From Gigaspora rosea (taxonomy: Eukaryota; Glomeromycota; Glomeromycetes; Diversisporales; Gigasporaceae): DNA of 64,000 bases. Under the pieces are notes generated by a model that saw only the letters and a program-made list of their open reading frames with translations, was not told where the DNA came from and ran no database searches. The stretch spans positions 329,410 to 393,409 of the forward strand of contig QKWP01000054.1 in the NCBI GenBank assembly GCA_003550325.1, given 5' to 3'. The translations under genes were made by a program, and so were the position numbers. Positions 11,565 to 24,643 of the stretch are shown here, in pieces. Within the stretch, counting starts at the first letter, position 1. The number at the start of each line of letters is the position of its first letter.

Positions 11565-11665
11565 TGATTGTCCGGAGCTTAGCGGAGGACCCGTGTATAC
11601 GCGAATGATACAAAATTACTTTTTGATGCATATCAACCAAAAATAGTGACTTTTTTGATGCACCT
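11565..11665 (+). repeat. Dispersed repeat with TGTCCGGAGC motif, copy 1
   Basis: TTGTCCGGAGCTTAGCGGAGGAC (positions 11567-11589), followed by GATACAAAATTAC and TTTTTGATGCA, recurs in the same order and orientation at 22078-22175. It is short and non-coding. A SINE or a transposon end is possible, and the family is unresolved. Confidence 0.55.
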
Positions 11666-11887
11666 CTTCCTAAATTTCCCGACCTTTCTTGTATTCGACT
11701 AAGTCTGCATAAACATATCGTTATGAATATTATACCAGAAGGCACTTTGGAAAAGTTTTGTCAGACCGCGTGTTCGAATTTGTTAATTTAATTTAGTTAA
11801 CAAAATATGCATATTCACGCGTTTGTGTAATACGTAAGATGATCATGTGCACATAATGTTCAGTAATTGTGCGAAGGACATTACGGC

Positions 11888-11957
11888 AGAAGCATAGACT
11901 ACCTGATGTCCGTGTGTCCGCAAAGGCATAGACTACCTGATTTCCGTGTGTCCGCAA
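11888..11957. repeat. 34-bp tandem duplication
   Basis: GCATAGACTACCTGAT followed by a TCCGTGTGTCCGCAAA block occurs twice head to tail with one or two differences. Confidence 0.75.
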
Positions 11958-13069
11958 ATTACGGACTCCGATTGGCTAGATCAGGTGTAAGGTAAAAAAA
12001 ACAATAACAATCCAACTGATGCTTATTAGTTAGGTCTGCTGTTATATTGGCTCTAATATAAATTTTATCCAAAATCTGCAACTCTGATTGGTTGAACCTT
12101 ATTTGACCAATCAGAGGCAGAAAAGTGGATAATGCAGCAATATAACCTCTACTTGCATTGTTCGGGGTCCTATTGTTCACGAGAACTTTCAATTCTCGAT
12201 GATGATCTTATTGACATCGATAAATTTGGTAAAATTATATGATATGGGTCATCATGCATGCATAAAATTATATACGAGTACTGTACATACGCACGTATGT
12301 ATACTATCAAATGATAGTTTTTGAATTTTTTTATTACCAGACTTGGTACGTACTCATTGTTTATTAATTTTTTTTAGTGAAATGAGAATAAAAATATTAA
12401 ATTAGAGATGACTAAAAAATGTGCCCGCATATCATAGTCTATCATCTATAGGTATGAGCTTGGTGAACAAGTATAATGGAGTATAATGGTTAATTGAAAA
12501 GTAAATATATAACAGATCTTAATAGAATGTAGCTTTTAATTTGAATAACATACAACCTATAAAGTTACAGTTAAAGTTCTCTAAGTGCAAGTGCTTGGGA
12601 CCGAGGGTAAGTGTACATTTAAAGAGGCGTGCATTTATTGATTCAGTATTTTACGCACTTTATGGTTTATTTAGTATTGTAACAATCGTATTTTATGTTG
12701 ATTCATTGATTACATTTCCGAGAATTTCCTATTATTCATAATTTACTTGATCAATTTTTTTTTTTTTAATCATGTATATGTACTTATGGAGGATACACGT
12801 ATAAGTCCGGGCTGCAAAAGATGCAAGCTTGGAACTAAGCTAGAACGTGCAGTTAAAAAGGGTGTGCACTTATAGAGGGACACTTAAGGGAGGTTTAACT
12901 GTATAACTAACTTTGACCCAAATAAACTCGATTTAACTTATTAAAAATCTTTACACTAAAAACAGATACAGTTATTCAAAAAAGAAATTTTTAAGGATCA
13001 TAAAATCTTACATTATTTAGTTAGTTCAATCATATTGCCTATTGCATCGCATAGGATTAATTATTGCAT

Positions 13070-13071
13070 AA

Positions 13072-13112
<41 letters not shown>

Positions 13113-13131
13113 TATTATTATTATTATTATT
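13070..13131. repeat. (ATT)n microsatellite
   Basis: About 60 bp of uninterrupted ATT/TTA repeats with one phase slip. The plus-strand frame across it is a by-product. Confidence 0.9.
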
Positions 13132-13268
13132 CCTTACAAATATTAGCATTAAAAAATTTTGTAAGGTTGGAAAGATTTTTAGTTCAAAAACAGGTAGCAT
13201 AACTTTTAACAATGTACACTCTAATAACGTTTCTATATCAGAATTCTAAGGTCATTCGAAGTTAAATC

Positions 13269-13384
13269 TTAGAGTTTGGCGCCGAAACCCTAAACTACAA
13301 ATTTAGGTTAGAGTTTAGGCTATAATTTAGGGTTTCTACCTCTAACCCAAACTAGTAGTTTAGTGTTTCGATGCCCAACTCTAA
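13269..13384. repeat. Foldback element of about 116 bp with AACCCTAAACT arms
   Basis: The left arm (TTAGAGTTTGGCGCCGAAAC, then CCTAAACTA) pairs with the right arm (CTAAACTACTAGTTTGGGTT on the inverted strand and TCGATGCCCAACTCTAA). Similar TAAATC flanks lie on both sides. The internal TTAGGGTTT motifs resemble telomeric repeats, but they belong to the arms and are not a telomere. Confidence 0.6.
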
Positions 13385-13731
13385 GTAAATCTGTCATTCT
13401 CCCAAAAATTAAACCAACGGGTAATTCTCAACAATCACATAATTTATATTGATCAATGAAATTAATTTTGTCAACTAGCAAATTAACTTCGAGCTAGTCA
13501 ACTAGGATCTCTAGACTAAATTTTAACTGGAGGTTAATTCGTCGTAACAGATATGCTATTTTAAAAATAAAGGGCTCATTTTATTTGTTCGTTTTAAATC
13601 CCCAAGGAGTCCCAGAAAGTGATGCTAACCGAAGATTTAACTGCGAGAGGCCTAATTCCAGAAAAAATGAAATTTATTACTAATAATTCTCAGATATGAT
13701 TGGTTCAAAATGCATTCCATGTTCTTGATTT

Positions 13732-13837
13732 AAGCGGTACCGTGCAACCAACCCTAATATAAAGACAAGTTTGTTATTAAGCGGTACCGTGCAGCCAACC
13801 CTAATATAGAGACAAGGTTGTTAAACACTATCACAAA
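13732..13837. repeat. Tandem duplication of about 53 bp
   Basis: TAAGCGGTACCGTGCA followed by CCAACCCTAATATA and GACAAG occurs twice in direct tandem with a few substitutions. Confidence 0.8.
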
Positions 13838-13839
13838 AA

Positions 13840-15450
13840 AAATAATGCCACCCGGTGTAATTTTAACAATTTTGTCGAGATAATACTTTGATATTCAAAA
13901 TATTGTACTGTAAATATAACAGTGAAATTAATGAAATTATAAATACTACTGTATTATTTTACCATTTAATACAGTTTATTTATGATAAAATGAATCTGCG
14001 CCAATGTGAACTTTTCTAATTTTCATTATGACTTTGCTTATAAATGAATGTGAATATAAATATTTTTCCTTTATATGGGTGCTGTTCAATAATAAGAGGG
14101 GGGGGATCTTTTTTGCTAAAAAATTTTTATCGCCCTCATTAAACAGATTTACGTGCAACTTTGACAAAAGTGTTTAATCTGAATGATCTACACAAAAAGA
14201 TGATTTGATCATATATATCTAAATATAAATTTCCACTTTATATTTAATAGCGCCCGTATGTTTATAATTACATTTTATAGTATCTGTTATGACGTTGCGA
14301 TGCACATCATTTTATTTTCCACCCTAAATTGTGATTTCAATATATTCATGAATATAGATAGAATTACATAAAAGGGTCGAATTGCTAATTTGTCGGTAAG
14401 TACTTTATGCAATGCGTTATGATAATCATAAGTTCCATAAAAACTAAAATAAATGAGGACATATTTCTATAAAAATATAAATATTACGAACTTTTGTGAA
14501 TTTTCAAATATTAATTTGGAAAAGCATGCATGCAGGGTAATCACGGAATATTTATAAAGAAGACTTCCGTAAAAAAGGCATGATTTTTTTTAATGCGGAT
14601 CAGAAATCATTTTTTTATAGAAAAGAGTTCCCGATTTAATCGATTTAATGAAAAAATCTCAAGATTTTTTATTTCATGAATGACTGTCTAAGAGTGTAAA
14701 CATACTATTTCTGATGGATTATTTACGTATTGTTCCGATTGAAGTTTTAAAATAACCATGGACAGATTCTATATAATATTCAACTATAATAATGTAATAA
14801 CACCTTAAGAGGCCTTTTTTATAATTTATTTAGAACAGTACGCAAATGTTGAGATGGTTCTTTTTATTCATTTAAAAAGTGGCAACAAATTCCGGAATTT
14901 GATTCGGAGTATTTTAATTGTGTATATTCCGATTTATTATATTGTTTTTTAGTTGTAATAGTCGTTACTACATTTATTTTCCTCATTTATTATTATCATA
15001 GCTAGACCCTAATACGCATCACAGATAAGGATGATTTTAAATTTCACATGCAAGACCTTTATGAACGCTATCGCTATATTAAAAAATTTATAAATACAGT
15101 CAAATAAGGAAATCCTAACAATGACAATAATCATGTTGCCAAGTTTCCTTTTTTGAATTCATTGGCAGCATACATGTGCGAATCATATTGTCAAAACGAA
15201 TAAACCTATAATTCCAAATATTTGATTCTGTAAATTGAGCGTAGAAAACTACAATTTTTTACGAATCCTATAGATTCGGTATCTTATGACCTATTATTAT
15301 TCGACGGCCGCAATTTTAATTCCGATTTATCAGACAAACTCATATGATCATGAAAAAATTACTTACTGTTATTTTTTCATGTGTTATGACGTAAACATGG
15401 TTATTTAAATTAAAACTCAGCGAGCAACTCCCTACCAATCATGATCATAA
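13840..15450. other. Intergenic, no gene seen
   Basis: AT-rich, no supportable coding frame, and no repeat strong enough to report. Confidence 0.5.
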
Positions 15451-15454
15451 ATTG

Positions 15455-15597
15455 CCGGATAACACCAATATTGGGCAAATTGTCGAATACAGTAATTTGG
15501 CAAATGATTGGCTACACGTGCCGCAGAGTGGCACGTGATCATTTGCCAAATTACCGTTATTCTACAATTTTTGCCCAATATTGTATACTTGTCCGAC
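15455..15597. repeat. Foldback element, CAATATTGGGCAAATTGT arms
   Basis: Near-complete palindrome of about 140 bp. The CAATATTGGGCAAATTGT, AATTTGGCAAATGAT and CACGTGCC blocks of the left arm reappear inverted in the right arm around a short loop at 15525-15531. The central stem GGCACGTG is GC-rich. It is probably a MITE, and the TSD was not resolved. Confidence 0.7.
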
Positions 15598-17099
15598 TTG
15601 TTCGAATAATCTAGTTAAATGTCAAATTCAAAGATTCCTTTTCAAATCGCCTACCGAGTGCTTAAGTATGTCTTTTAAGTAAGCCTTTTAAGTATGCTTT
15701 TTCATGTGGCTAATTTATATGACTGTGGAAGATCTATAGATATTGATTCAGACTGCAAAATCTATTGGATTTATCGCTGTCTCGAAGAATCATTCGTAGA
15801 CTTTAAGACACGAAATCCATAACGAATAAATTAAATTCCTCTCTAAACCCGTGTTTATGTTGTAGATATTCCAATTTTACGCATACCATATAAGCGCGAA
15901 ATAACGCTCACGATCGTTATTTTGAAATTTGAATCCCTCTAAAATACCATATGTAATCTCAAACTAATGCCAATGCGCGTCCCGAATTAACGGCCATCCC
16001 AATATAGCAATTTTTCGCACGAAAAGATATAATTCACGTTTATAAATATATTAAACACGTACCCGGGTGTAACCAATCTTGTCCATTTAGATCATATCCA
16101 GCTTTACATATAACAATCTAGTCATTACGCAATAATGCTAACAAAAGTCGTATCAAATAATTGCTCGTTTCAAAGATTTGGTATTGGGATGAGTTTGGAA
16201 AACAAATGTGCAGAAATCCGGAAGTAATTGACGTAAGGTTCATAAAGTTTGTGAAAATAAAGGACAAAGGATACAGTACAAGAAGGTTAATCAAAGGCAT
16301 AATGGGAAAATTAAATATAAATCGATAGTAAAGGGAATAAAGTACAAATGATCAGGGTAATCAGAATATGAAGGAAACAACGAGAATCAAAGACATACCT
16401 GAAGATCTTGGCAAGGAAACATTCGATAGAGCCAATGTGATAAAGATGAAAAGAAAGCGTTCGAATGTCGTCAAAACCCAGCAAAACTGAGTAAGGCAGA
16501 TGCAGCGTATATGGTTGGACATTGTAACCGAAAGCGAGTTGAAGACGAGGTGGATGTTGAGGATAATGCAGGATGATGTGTGTTGAACGAATCAATAAAG
16601 GTGTTAAGCATTGAACGAAGTGGTGCAATAATGACGTGTAAAATGGATGTTGGTAAAGAGAAAATTGATAAAAACAAAATAAAGAATGCAATGGTTAGTT
16701 TGGTGATATAATTTGTGAAATGAACGATGAAAATTTTGAAAACTCACCTGAACCGGATTTTTAAGTGACCCACAAGATTGAATCTGTCGATAAATTTTAT
16801 GAAATTGTAGAAAATGAACTGAATAAGATCATGAAACGGCGAAACCAAAAGTAAGTGATATAAATGAAGATAAAGGTAAAGATGCCGAAATTGGTAAAAA
16901 TAGTACGATGTCTAATCTTTTGTGTTCGTATGGTTATGTCGCAGGTGTATAGACATATTGAAATTTTGGAGACGAAGTTTCTGGAGATTTAACTGATGAC
17001 ATGGGAAATTGAATATTCTTGGATTTTGTGGTGCTGGTGAAGTACCTAAACGATACTTCAGTCCAAAGGCATTATAAAGTGAGTGGTTTTCCCCTTTTC

Positions 17100-18370
17100 C
17101 CTCTTATATAAAGCTATCGTCCGTCACGAGTGTCCTGTACCAATTATTTGTTCATGTGATGAGGAAATGAAGGAAATTATTCAAATTACTACAAACTGTA
17201 AGAGTATTGATACGAACATATCGTATCATTACTGTGGATGTTTAATTGTTGTTCGGTAAGTATAAGTTTGTAAATGAATTTTAACTTTTTTAAAGGTATG
17301 TGTTCGCGAATATTTAATGAAGGTAAAAAAAAATTCAATTGCACTTTGCCATTTTTGATTTGCCATATCCAAAAACCGTAATCAGAACATTGGGAAATTT
17401 AATATTATCGTTATGACAATTACTATTTTAAATCTGTAACTAGAAAAGCTAGTTTCTTGCTTAATACCTTTTGTTCGGCTTATATGTTTGTTGAGCCTTT
17501 ACTTTCACATGTCCATCATGAATGGCAACTAATTCAGCAATCAGTTGATTCATGCAACTTAGAATTGGATTTTAATTTAAAGGCTTTTTAATTTAATGAC
17601 AAACGGTTTGGCTTTGTGTTTCACCTCGCAATGGCAATTGCAAATCTTTTAGATCCTAAGTAAGTTTTTTTCTTTTGATTTTTTAATTAGGCTGTTCGAA
17701 ATTACAATTTCGTTTAACGATCCCCCGGCTACAAGAGCTCCCCAAAAATTAAACAGGTCAATAGAACGTTCATTGCGTCTTAGGATTCCAACAAGTCATG
17801 TGATTATAAGCTAATCAATAATAATGCGATTATTTCTGCAATTTTAACATGTTTGTTTAAATTGACCCCCCTCCCCCATCGCGCTTAAGCTTCGTAAGGG
17901 AATTAAACGAAATTATAACTTCAAACGGCCTTATTTTAAATTTGAAAAATTTAAAATATACCTTATTAATAAATTTAAATTAAGGATTCGTGAAAAGTCA
18001 CTAAGGCCAAATGATCTTGATAATTTTTATTTTGAAAATGTTTATGAATTTGAAATTGTTGCGCATGTAAGTACAATATTATAAATACGTTTAGAAAAAA
18101 AAAAAATTAAAAATCCTAATTTACTAAAGATTTATGGAATAATTCGAAAATATATCGCTAAGACTGATGAGTTCTTCGGGTTACTGTTGGATATTCGAGT
18201 CCAACTAGTTGGTGGAAATTCACTTTTTCAAATAAATTCCCTTCTGTTGTCGAACTTGCCTGCAAGTTTCTCTTGATACCGGTTCCTTCAGCTGCCTCGG
18301 GACGTTGTTTGTCAAATTTTGGGTTTATTCACAATAAATATCGTGCACGTCTGGACTAACTGTATATAAA
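17100..18370 (+). pseudogene. Decayed hAT transposase
   Basis: Separate plus-strand stretches match parts of a hAT transposase in the right order. They are a Cys-rich patch near 17120-17270, a FGFVFHLAMAIANLLDPK segment near 17605-17660, and the C-terminal dimerisation domain near 18205-18350 (WWKFTFSNKFPSVVELACKF, then PSAASGRCLSNFGFIHN). The normally invariant SER of that domain reads SGR here. Stops and frame changes separate the pieces, and a MITE at 17690-17930 splits the gene just after the LDPK motif. The 16100-17100 DNA immediately upstream may be more of the same element, but I could not identify it. Confidence 0.65.
17690..17930. mobile_element. PIF/Harbinger-like MITE with TTA target site
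   Basis: The ends GGCTGTTCGAAATTACAATT and the inverted GGCCGTTTGAAGTTATAATT run on into a shared TCGTTTAA. TTA flanks both sides (17687-17689 and 17931-17933), the 3-bp TWA duplication of PIF/Harbinger elements. The 241-bp interior is non-coding. It lies inside the decayed hAT transposase. Confidence 0.8.
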
Positions 18371-20396
18371 AACTTGAGTATCCAGAAAGAAATTAAGGAT
18401 GTGATTGGTTTGACGATTACAATTCTAATGATCATTAACTTAGGAGGAACAAATTCTTTTTATTACATTGAATTGCTTCCAATCTTCAAGCAATTATTCC
18501 TAAGGATTTATTCAACAAGATTACATAATGGCGGTTTTTCAATATAATTTGTACGTAGTGACGGTGTAAAGTCACGCCGATTTTCTTTTTCTATTATTAT
18601 TCTATCCCGATTGTCATTTTTAGACATCTACTTTTAGTCAAAATGTATATATAGTAAGAGTTGACATAGCCCCCGAATTTTACTGAGAAATTGGTAGTAC
18701 GAATTCCTAGAATTCCCGGAATTCCTGGTAATCAGGGAATTCTTGTGATTCGAAGGATTCGAGGAATGATGGTGTTACGCCCAGAATTGGGATAGAGGTA
18801 ATTGAGAATGTGCAGTTTAGCTTTGGGCACAACACAAGTTATGCGGGATGATTGTTTTATGAAAGGTTTCGGGTTTAATGATAGTTGGACATTAACGAAA
18901 GTATGACCATTAAAGTTATCGGATTATTATGAACCACTAACCATACATTCTAATTATCTACTCTAGTTATCCTCCTACTTTATTAATTAATGGGCTATAT
19001 TTATACAATTATGATCTTCCCACTCTATGCCCGATATAGTTATTATTAATGTAGTCATATTCTATTAACAAATGATTACTATAAATGTAATATAACACTT
19101 AATTATGATGCAATAATTACACACACGCTCACAAGAATAGTTAAGTTCAAAAACTTACTCGGACCAAGTCTGTCCACGCCTCAATCGAAGCCTTACCGTT
19201 ATTAAGGTTTAGATAGAGTAGTTTAGTTTATTTTAGTTAGTGTTAGGATGTATTGTGGTGACATTTAGTGAAGGGTTCATTTTCGCCCTCACAACGTGCA
19301 TGCTTCTGACTTCAATTTCAAAAGAAATTGTATTAATTGATAAAAAAATATGCACCTAAAAGTACATTTAAAAGTAATTTGATGTCGGTACAAAAAAAAA
19401 AAGAACCAATCTAATACATTTCTTGTAATTCTTACGTACAGTATTTTTTTTAAGGAGCTACTATTTGCATCTAACTCTATTTTGTGTAGCCATGGTGGAA
19501 ATAGTAGCCCCTTTCCCCTTTTTTTATATATACATTGTATTGTTTGTAATAAATTCAAAATTATACGTTTTTTTAAGACAATATGAATTGGAAAAAAAAA
19601 CCAAATCAGAGACGGGACTCCAATGTTTTTAAACCAATAAAAAACTGGTTAACCCTTTTTTTATCATCTCTAAAGATATTGCTATATAATACAAATACAT
19701 ACACGTAATATATGCCAGCACCCTTATGAACTGATATGTCTAAAATTAAATAGAATAGAAACGACAAATAGTTACGTGGTATAGAATAATATCTGAAAAA
19801 GGATTTTAACTAGCTAACAAATATTACTTCACTAAACATACTGTTATTATTTTAACTGCCTTTCAAGTTAAATATACTTATTATTTGCATATGTATAATC
19901 TAGTCAAAATAAAGAGGTGTACTATTAATAAGATTTCAAATAATGATTAAATCTATATAGCTCCAGTTTTTCGCGCGAATGCAGAAGGATTTGAAAGAAA
20001 TACAAAACTCTAAATGGAATAGCACTATTTTAGACAAAGTCTGCAAAGTTATTGAAAAAATTAAAATGCAAGATTTTGATTTTAATAGAAATAGATTATG
20101 TACTCAACGATAAAGATGAGATTCAGAATTAAAATACGAGAATTTGATTTATCAACAATATTTAATTTTCCTATAATTTAAATTAATGAATAGAGGTCTC
20201 CAAGCAACCCCATCTCATTTCTGATTCAAAATTTTGATCCAAAATAAGTTTTTAGTACTCCAATTTTTTTCTGAAATACTTGTTTTTTTTTTAATTCTGA
20301 ATAGAAAGAGGTGTATTTTAACAATAAATAGACCTTTTAATTTACAGTCTTGATAAAGCTATTTATTTAGTGAATTAATTATGATACGGTACTATT
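18371..20396. other. Intergenic, no gene seen
   Basis: No convincing frame. A cluster of GAATTC-containing near-palindromes lies at 18710-18755. The minus frame at 19289-19558 has no recognisable feature. Confidence 0.45.
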
Positions 20397-21985
20397 TTAG
20401 GATTTTTTACTAATTTGAAATATTTCATATTCTTCTGCTGAAAAATACGATGCGTTATTTATGTATGTTGATTCATTTCTAATTGATTTCTCATAATCCG
20501 AACTGTTTCGAAGCCAACACATTTTATCTTGATTAAAATTTTTATGCATAACAAAAACACAATAAGGTTTAAAACCAAAAAGTGGGCCATAACTATAATT
20601 ACAACAAATTGCGTTCTTTGGTACCGTCACACGACTTAAAATGGAATTTTGAATAGTACCATTTTTCAATGAAAAAATAAAGCTATCATTGCAGCTTTTC
20701 GCTATAGACAAACTGCCCGCCAATTTATTCCATCCAACAGGATTATATCCACCTAAAATTTCATCAGTACCTTTAACCTTTATAACTACAATAAGATGTG
20801 TTTGCTTATTACATAAATTCCAAAATGAATCTTTAGCAAAGCCATCTCTAGTTCCACGAAGAAGTAATTTAAATTTGTATGGATTATTTGTTACTGAATA
20901 TGCATGATCCTTTCTATCAACCCATGAAGCAATTTCAGCTGAATGTTCGTCACTAATAACCATTGAAAATGGATCTTTTACTCTAGTCGGCAAAATCGGA
21001 GTTGAAATTACTCTAGTCGGCAAAGTCGGTGCTGAAATTATACGAGGCGGAAGAATTATTGATGATACTGAAAGACTTTGAGTTACAAGTTTTTTCATTA
21101 TATCATTCCAAAGATTTTTTTCTAAAATTTGTTGATATGGTTGTACATTGTCGATAATATCTACTCCAGACATTTGAAAATAACGAATAAGAGGCAAGCA
21201 GTTTCGTAAAGTAGTCTTTAAGGCTAAAAAATTCTCATAGGACCAATCTTCAGGATTGGATGGCAGGCCAGGATTTTGAGCAATTCCCCATTCGATAATG
21301 CGGTTCCAAATTTTTACTTCTTCCATTTGTAAATCGTCTCGACTAATAAGTGAGACTAATGCATTTTCTTGAAGCGAGGTGAAGTTTTCCGAATCAAAAA
21401 TCTTATTAGGATACTTTACCATAATATCATTGCTCCATTTTTGTAATTCTTGAAGTTTTTCATTCTGGAAACTTTTTTGATAAACGGTAGTAAAATTTAA
21501 ACGAAGCCAATGAGCTTTAGATTCAACCAAATGAGTTTCTAGGTATTTGGCCAATTCTTCAAAAAGAAATTCATAAGCAATAAGCATAAGCTCAAAAATA
21601 AATGAATTATCATTATTTTCAAGTAAGGCTATTCCTCCGTAGATATACCTATTATTAAATTTTATGCACATTTTAGATTTATTCTTGCACCTTAACATAG
21701 CTTATAATTTGTAATACAAAATAACTTACTTGATAATAACTTCAAATTGTTGGCTAGTAATATTTTTTAAATCAAGCGTTTTAATATTTTTCTTATCTTT
21801 ACCGATATTTGCTAATTCGTTACGAAAATATAAAGATCTGTATTATATCTTAAAATTGCTGAATGTGCTCTGAATATTTTAGTGTCTGGAGATTTGCCAA
21901 CATTAATAACTATATTAAAATCTTCTTTGTCATCAAGAAGTTCAAGGTAATTATTCGAAAGTTTTTCAAAGAATTTTACCGCCAT
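20397..21985 (-). CDS. BTB-BACK-TLDc domain protein, two exons, frameshift in exon 1
   Basis: Exon 2 (20397-21648) encodes a BACK region (LRLNFTTVYQKSF through NCLPLIRYFQMSG) and a TLDc domain (from FSMVISDEHSAEIASWV to SAEEYEIFQISKKS), joined by a linker with two copies of an APTLPTRVI-like 9-mer. Exon 1 (21730-21985) begins MAVKFFEKLSNNYLELLDDK and supplies the BTB domain. The intron at 21649-21729 has GTAAGT and TAATAG ends and rejoins the frame as IKYIYGGI. BTB-BACK proteins usually act as Cullin-3 adaptors, and TLDc modules are linked to oxidative-stress or V-ATPase functions; the exact role here is unknown. Near 21842-21852 five extra bases (AATAC) sit between the LRY and RSLYFRNEL codons. 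They break the BTB frame, so the copy is either a pseudogene or carries a sequence error. BTB/TLDc genes form a large family in this fungal group. Confidence 0.8.
21649..21729 (-). other. Intron of the BTB-BACK-TLDc gene
   Basis: An 81-bp GT-AG intron (donor GTAAGT, acceptor ATAATAG). Removing it restores the conserved IKYIYGGI junction between BTB and the following helices. A Met inside the intron opens a longer frame that could mislead gene callers into starting at 21698. Confidence 0.85.
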
Positions 21986-22077
21986 TTTAAGTATGTACTG
22001 TATAAAAGTATAATTTTTGGTCAGTTATAAACGCACGGACATCCAAAAAAAGAAAAGAAAAGCTTTTCTGACTACAA

Positions 22078-22175
22078 TAATTGTCCGGAGCGTAGCGCGG
22101 ACTATTGGTGTTTACACAAGGTGATACAAAAGTTACGTTTTGATTCATTAATTGTTATATTTTTGATGCATCTCA
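22078..22175 (+). repeat. Dispersed repeat with TGTCCGGAGC motif, copy 2
   Basis: Same order of motifs as at 11565-11665 (TTGTCCGGAGCGTAGCG, then GATACAAAAGTTACG and TTTTTGATGCATCTC), in the same orientation. It lies just upstream of the BTB gene start. Confidence 0.55.
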
Positions 22176-22359
22176 TACCAGGAACGTAGTTATGCAAATT
22201 AACGGAGTGTATGGTTACCTGCCATCTAGAATGGCATTCGCAAAATCTTGCATTTGATTGGACATTAAATAAAAATCTATAATTTTATATGTCGATGTGC
22301 TGTACTGGTGTAACATACTTCTACTGTTCATGTGGTATTTTATATGCTAACTTTTTCTA

Positions 22360-22790
22360 TTTTTAGTTAGTATTGTTATTTTTTATTGTTATTTATTTCT
22401 TAGTTTGGCATATTTTGTGGCATAGTCGGGTGATTGAATCTCCAAACGGGTGATCAAAGCCCCAAACGGATGATCAAATCTCCAAACTAGTAATCAAATC
22501 TCCAGACGGGTGATCAATTACTCGTTTGGAGATTTGATCACCCGTTTGGAGATTTGAATCTCCAAACGAGTAATTAAAGCTCTTATACGAATTAAAAATA
22601 TAAGGGTTTGGTTTTAGCTTATGGAGGAAGAACAAGTAGGGTTGTAGATAGTATTTCTTTAATAATCTAATGTATTGATTCATATTAATAAAGAGGACCC
22701 TTATACACGTAATTATGTGTGTTATTTATCGTTTTAAACCATTTAACCTTAATCACAATTTGTTCACGATCGAACTAAACCAGCCCAATG
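22360..22790 (+). repeat. Dispersed repeat with CTCCAAACGGGTGATCAAA array, copy 1
   Basis: About seven copies of a roughly 20-bp motif (TCTCCAAACGGGTGATCAAA) occur in both orientations at 22430-22580. They are followed by a unique tail containing TATTAATAAAGAGGACC and TAATTATGTGTGTTA and ending near TTTAACCTTAA. The same arrangement, inverted, occurs at 55910-56290. It could be an LTR-derived or other long terminal sequence; the family is unresolved. Confidence 0.6.
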
Positions 22791-23172
22791 TCATCAAGCT
22801 CTCCCAATCGATCGTAACACCAGATTTGGTATTTGTGTTATTCTGAGAACGCAGTAATATGTATCATACGGTGGAACGAAATCGGGTAAAATATTCTCTA
22901 TCGCTATTAGACTGCCTTAAGATTCAAATTGTATTTATTGTGATCTATTTCGATTTTATTGAGTTTTATTTAATATTCTATTCAGTATCATCAACTCACC
23001 AAAAATTACTTCACAGACAACTTAGTTCGCAGAGAATTTAATTACAGGTAAGATTATTTTACAATCAATTATTCACAAACAAGTTTGTTTTATTGGCAGT
23101 TATTTCAATGACATCAGACTTCACAGACAAATTAATTCTAGTCATTGTCGTTAGAATTAAGTTTAAATTTAT

Positions 23173-23221
23173 CGTAAATTCTCGAAATAGCGGGCATGGA
23201 CGTTGTTTCGAGAATTTACGG
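23173..23221. repeat. Perfect-stem hairpin CGTAAATTCTCGAAA
   Basis: CGTAAATTCTCGAAA and its inverse TTTCGAGAATTTACG flank a 19-bp centre with GCGGGCATGG. A short MITE is likely. Confidence 0.65.
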
Positions 23222-23656
23222 TAAAGCTGTGCAATTTATGAAGAAATTGTTGGCTAAATATATTGTCAACAAAATGATTTTGTCTATGAATTAACCGTAA
23301 CCATCTGTAGAATAATCTTGTCTGTAAATTAATTGTCTATGAACTAAGTTGCCTATAAAGTGATTGTTATTGATTTAATACGAAATGTATAACAAAACGA
23401 AAAGTGCAAAGATAGAATGAAAATAAATTCGAACGGCTTATTTGGTAATATAGTCGACCAGAATTATGACAAGTATTATAATGTTGGGCAACGGTATTGT
23501 GATCATCGATTACCTAACAAAGACGATTTTATTAGTAGAATTTAAGAGTTTATTTTATTACAATGAAAAAAGTAAATAGAGAATTATAAGTGTTATACAA
23601 TATATGTAATCGCAGAATTAATATAAATAGAAAGAGCAAAAGTTAGTCTTTTGACT

Positions 23657-23745
23657 GTAACAAATAAAGAGAAGAGAAGCGTATAGTAACAAATAAAGAG
23701 AAGAGAAGCGTATAGTAACAAATAAAGAGAAGAGAAGCGTATAGT
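23657..23745. repeat. Three tandem copies of a 29-bp unit
   Basis: GTAACAAATAAAGAGAAGAG followed by AAGCGTATA is repeated three times with no visible differences, implying very recent expansion. Confidence 0.85.
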
Positions 23746-24643
23746 AAAGATACTTTACGCCTGAAAGTTGTTTCAGTGTGTGTCCTGTTCCAAGTGAGAC
23801 GTTTATAAATTATAAATTGATAACCAGTTGAGCAAAATAACAGTTTACATCAAGTTCCTGGTTTTAGCGCGACTGCGTTGCGCAGCTACCCTAATAAATT
23901 TTATGAAGATCACATCAGAAATGTAATTAGTCACAAGTGCAACATGCGTTTGTGTAATAAGATGATTATCATATGATATGCTTCGGACTCATAATGCTGT
24001 GCATTTTCCTAGAATACTACACATATTTGGTCTATGGGGTTTAAGTAAGGATTCTCTCTAGTGTAATACATAATTTTACTGTAAATTTATGGTGCCACAA
24101 TGAGAGCCCTCACACTTCTGAATGGACGAAGCAAATTACGCTGTCTCACAAAATCAAAAAGAAAATGATAAATTGTTTATTGCAGTCGAAATATTGTTAA
24201 AAATTTAATCGCCAAATTATTTCTAAAAAAATTTCTCCAAACTGCTTTATGAACACACTGAATTTAACTTTCTGCAAAATTGCTTTAGTGAAAGATTGAA
24301 CTCATAAAACTTTTCGCCAAATTACTATCATGAGAACATTGAACTCAAAATTTTCCACTCATAAAACGTTTGTTTTTTTAAAAACAACTAATAATGATTC
24401 AAATCTGAACTTAAAGTTTTAAATTAATAGTTGAAGATACAATTTATATAAAATGTTTTTATTTCACAGCTCAGTATAAAAACATGTTGAATATTTAGCG
24501 ACTTTTTTTTCGCTTTGAATAAAAATTTCTCATTCGCATATAAATTTAATATAAATGCATCAGCAAGGAAAATACTACTAATTAACAAATCTTAAGCATA
24601 TTCATATATAAATATGTATATATTTAATATTTAATTCGTAAAT

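Larger units (their letters stand above)
10600..13060. other. Intergenic, no convincing gene
   Basis: Three short frames (minus 11488-11745, minus 11959-12192, plus 12541-12741) have no domain, biased codon use or splice context, so they are not called. The stretch holds a dispersed repeat at 11565-11665 and a 34-bp tandem duplication at 11888-11957. Confidence 0.45.

Noticed and set aside
13064-13249. Poly-Ile/Leu frame resembling a membrane segment
   Set aside because: It is a translation of the ATT microsatellite.
13260-13390. Telomere-like TTAGGGTTT motifs
   Set aside because: They are few, degenerate and part of a foldback element, with no tandem telomeric array.
16118-16691. Minus-strand frames rich in Leu, His and Pro
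   Set aside because: No signal, domain or splice context. The complementary strand looks more like decayed transposon sequence.
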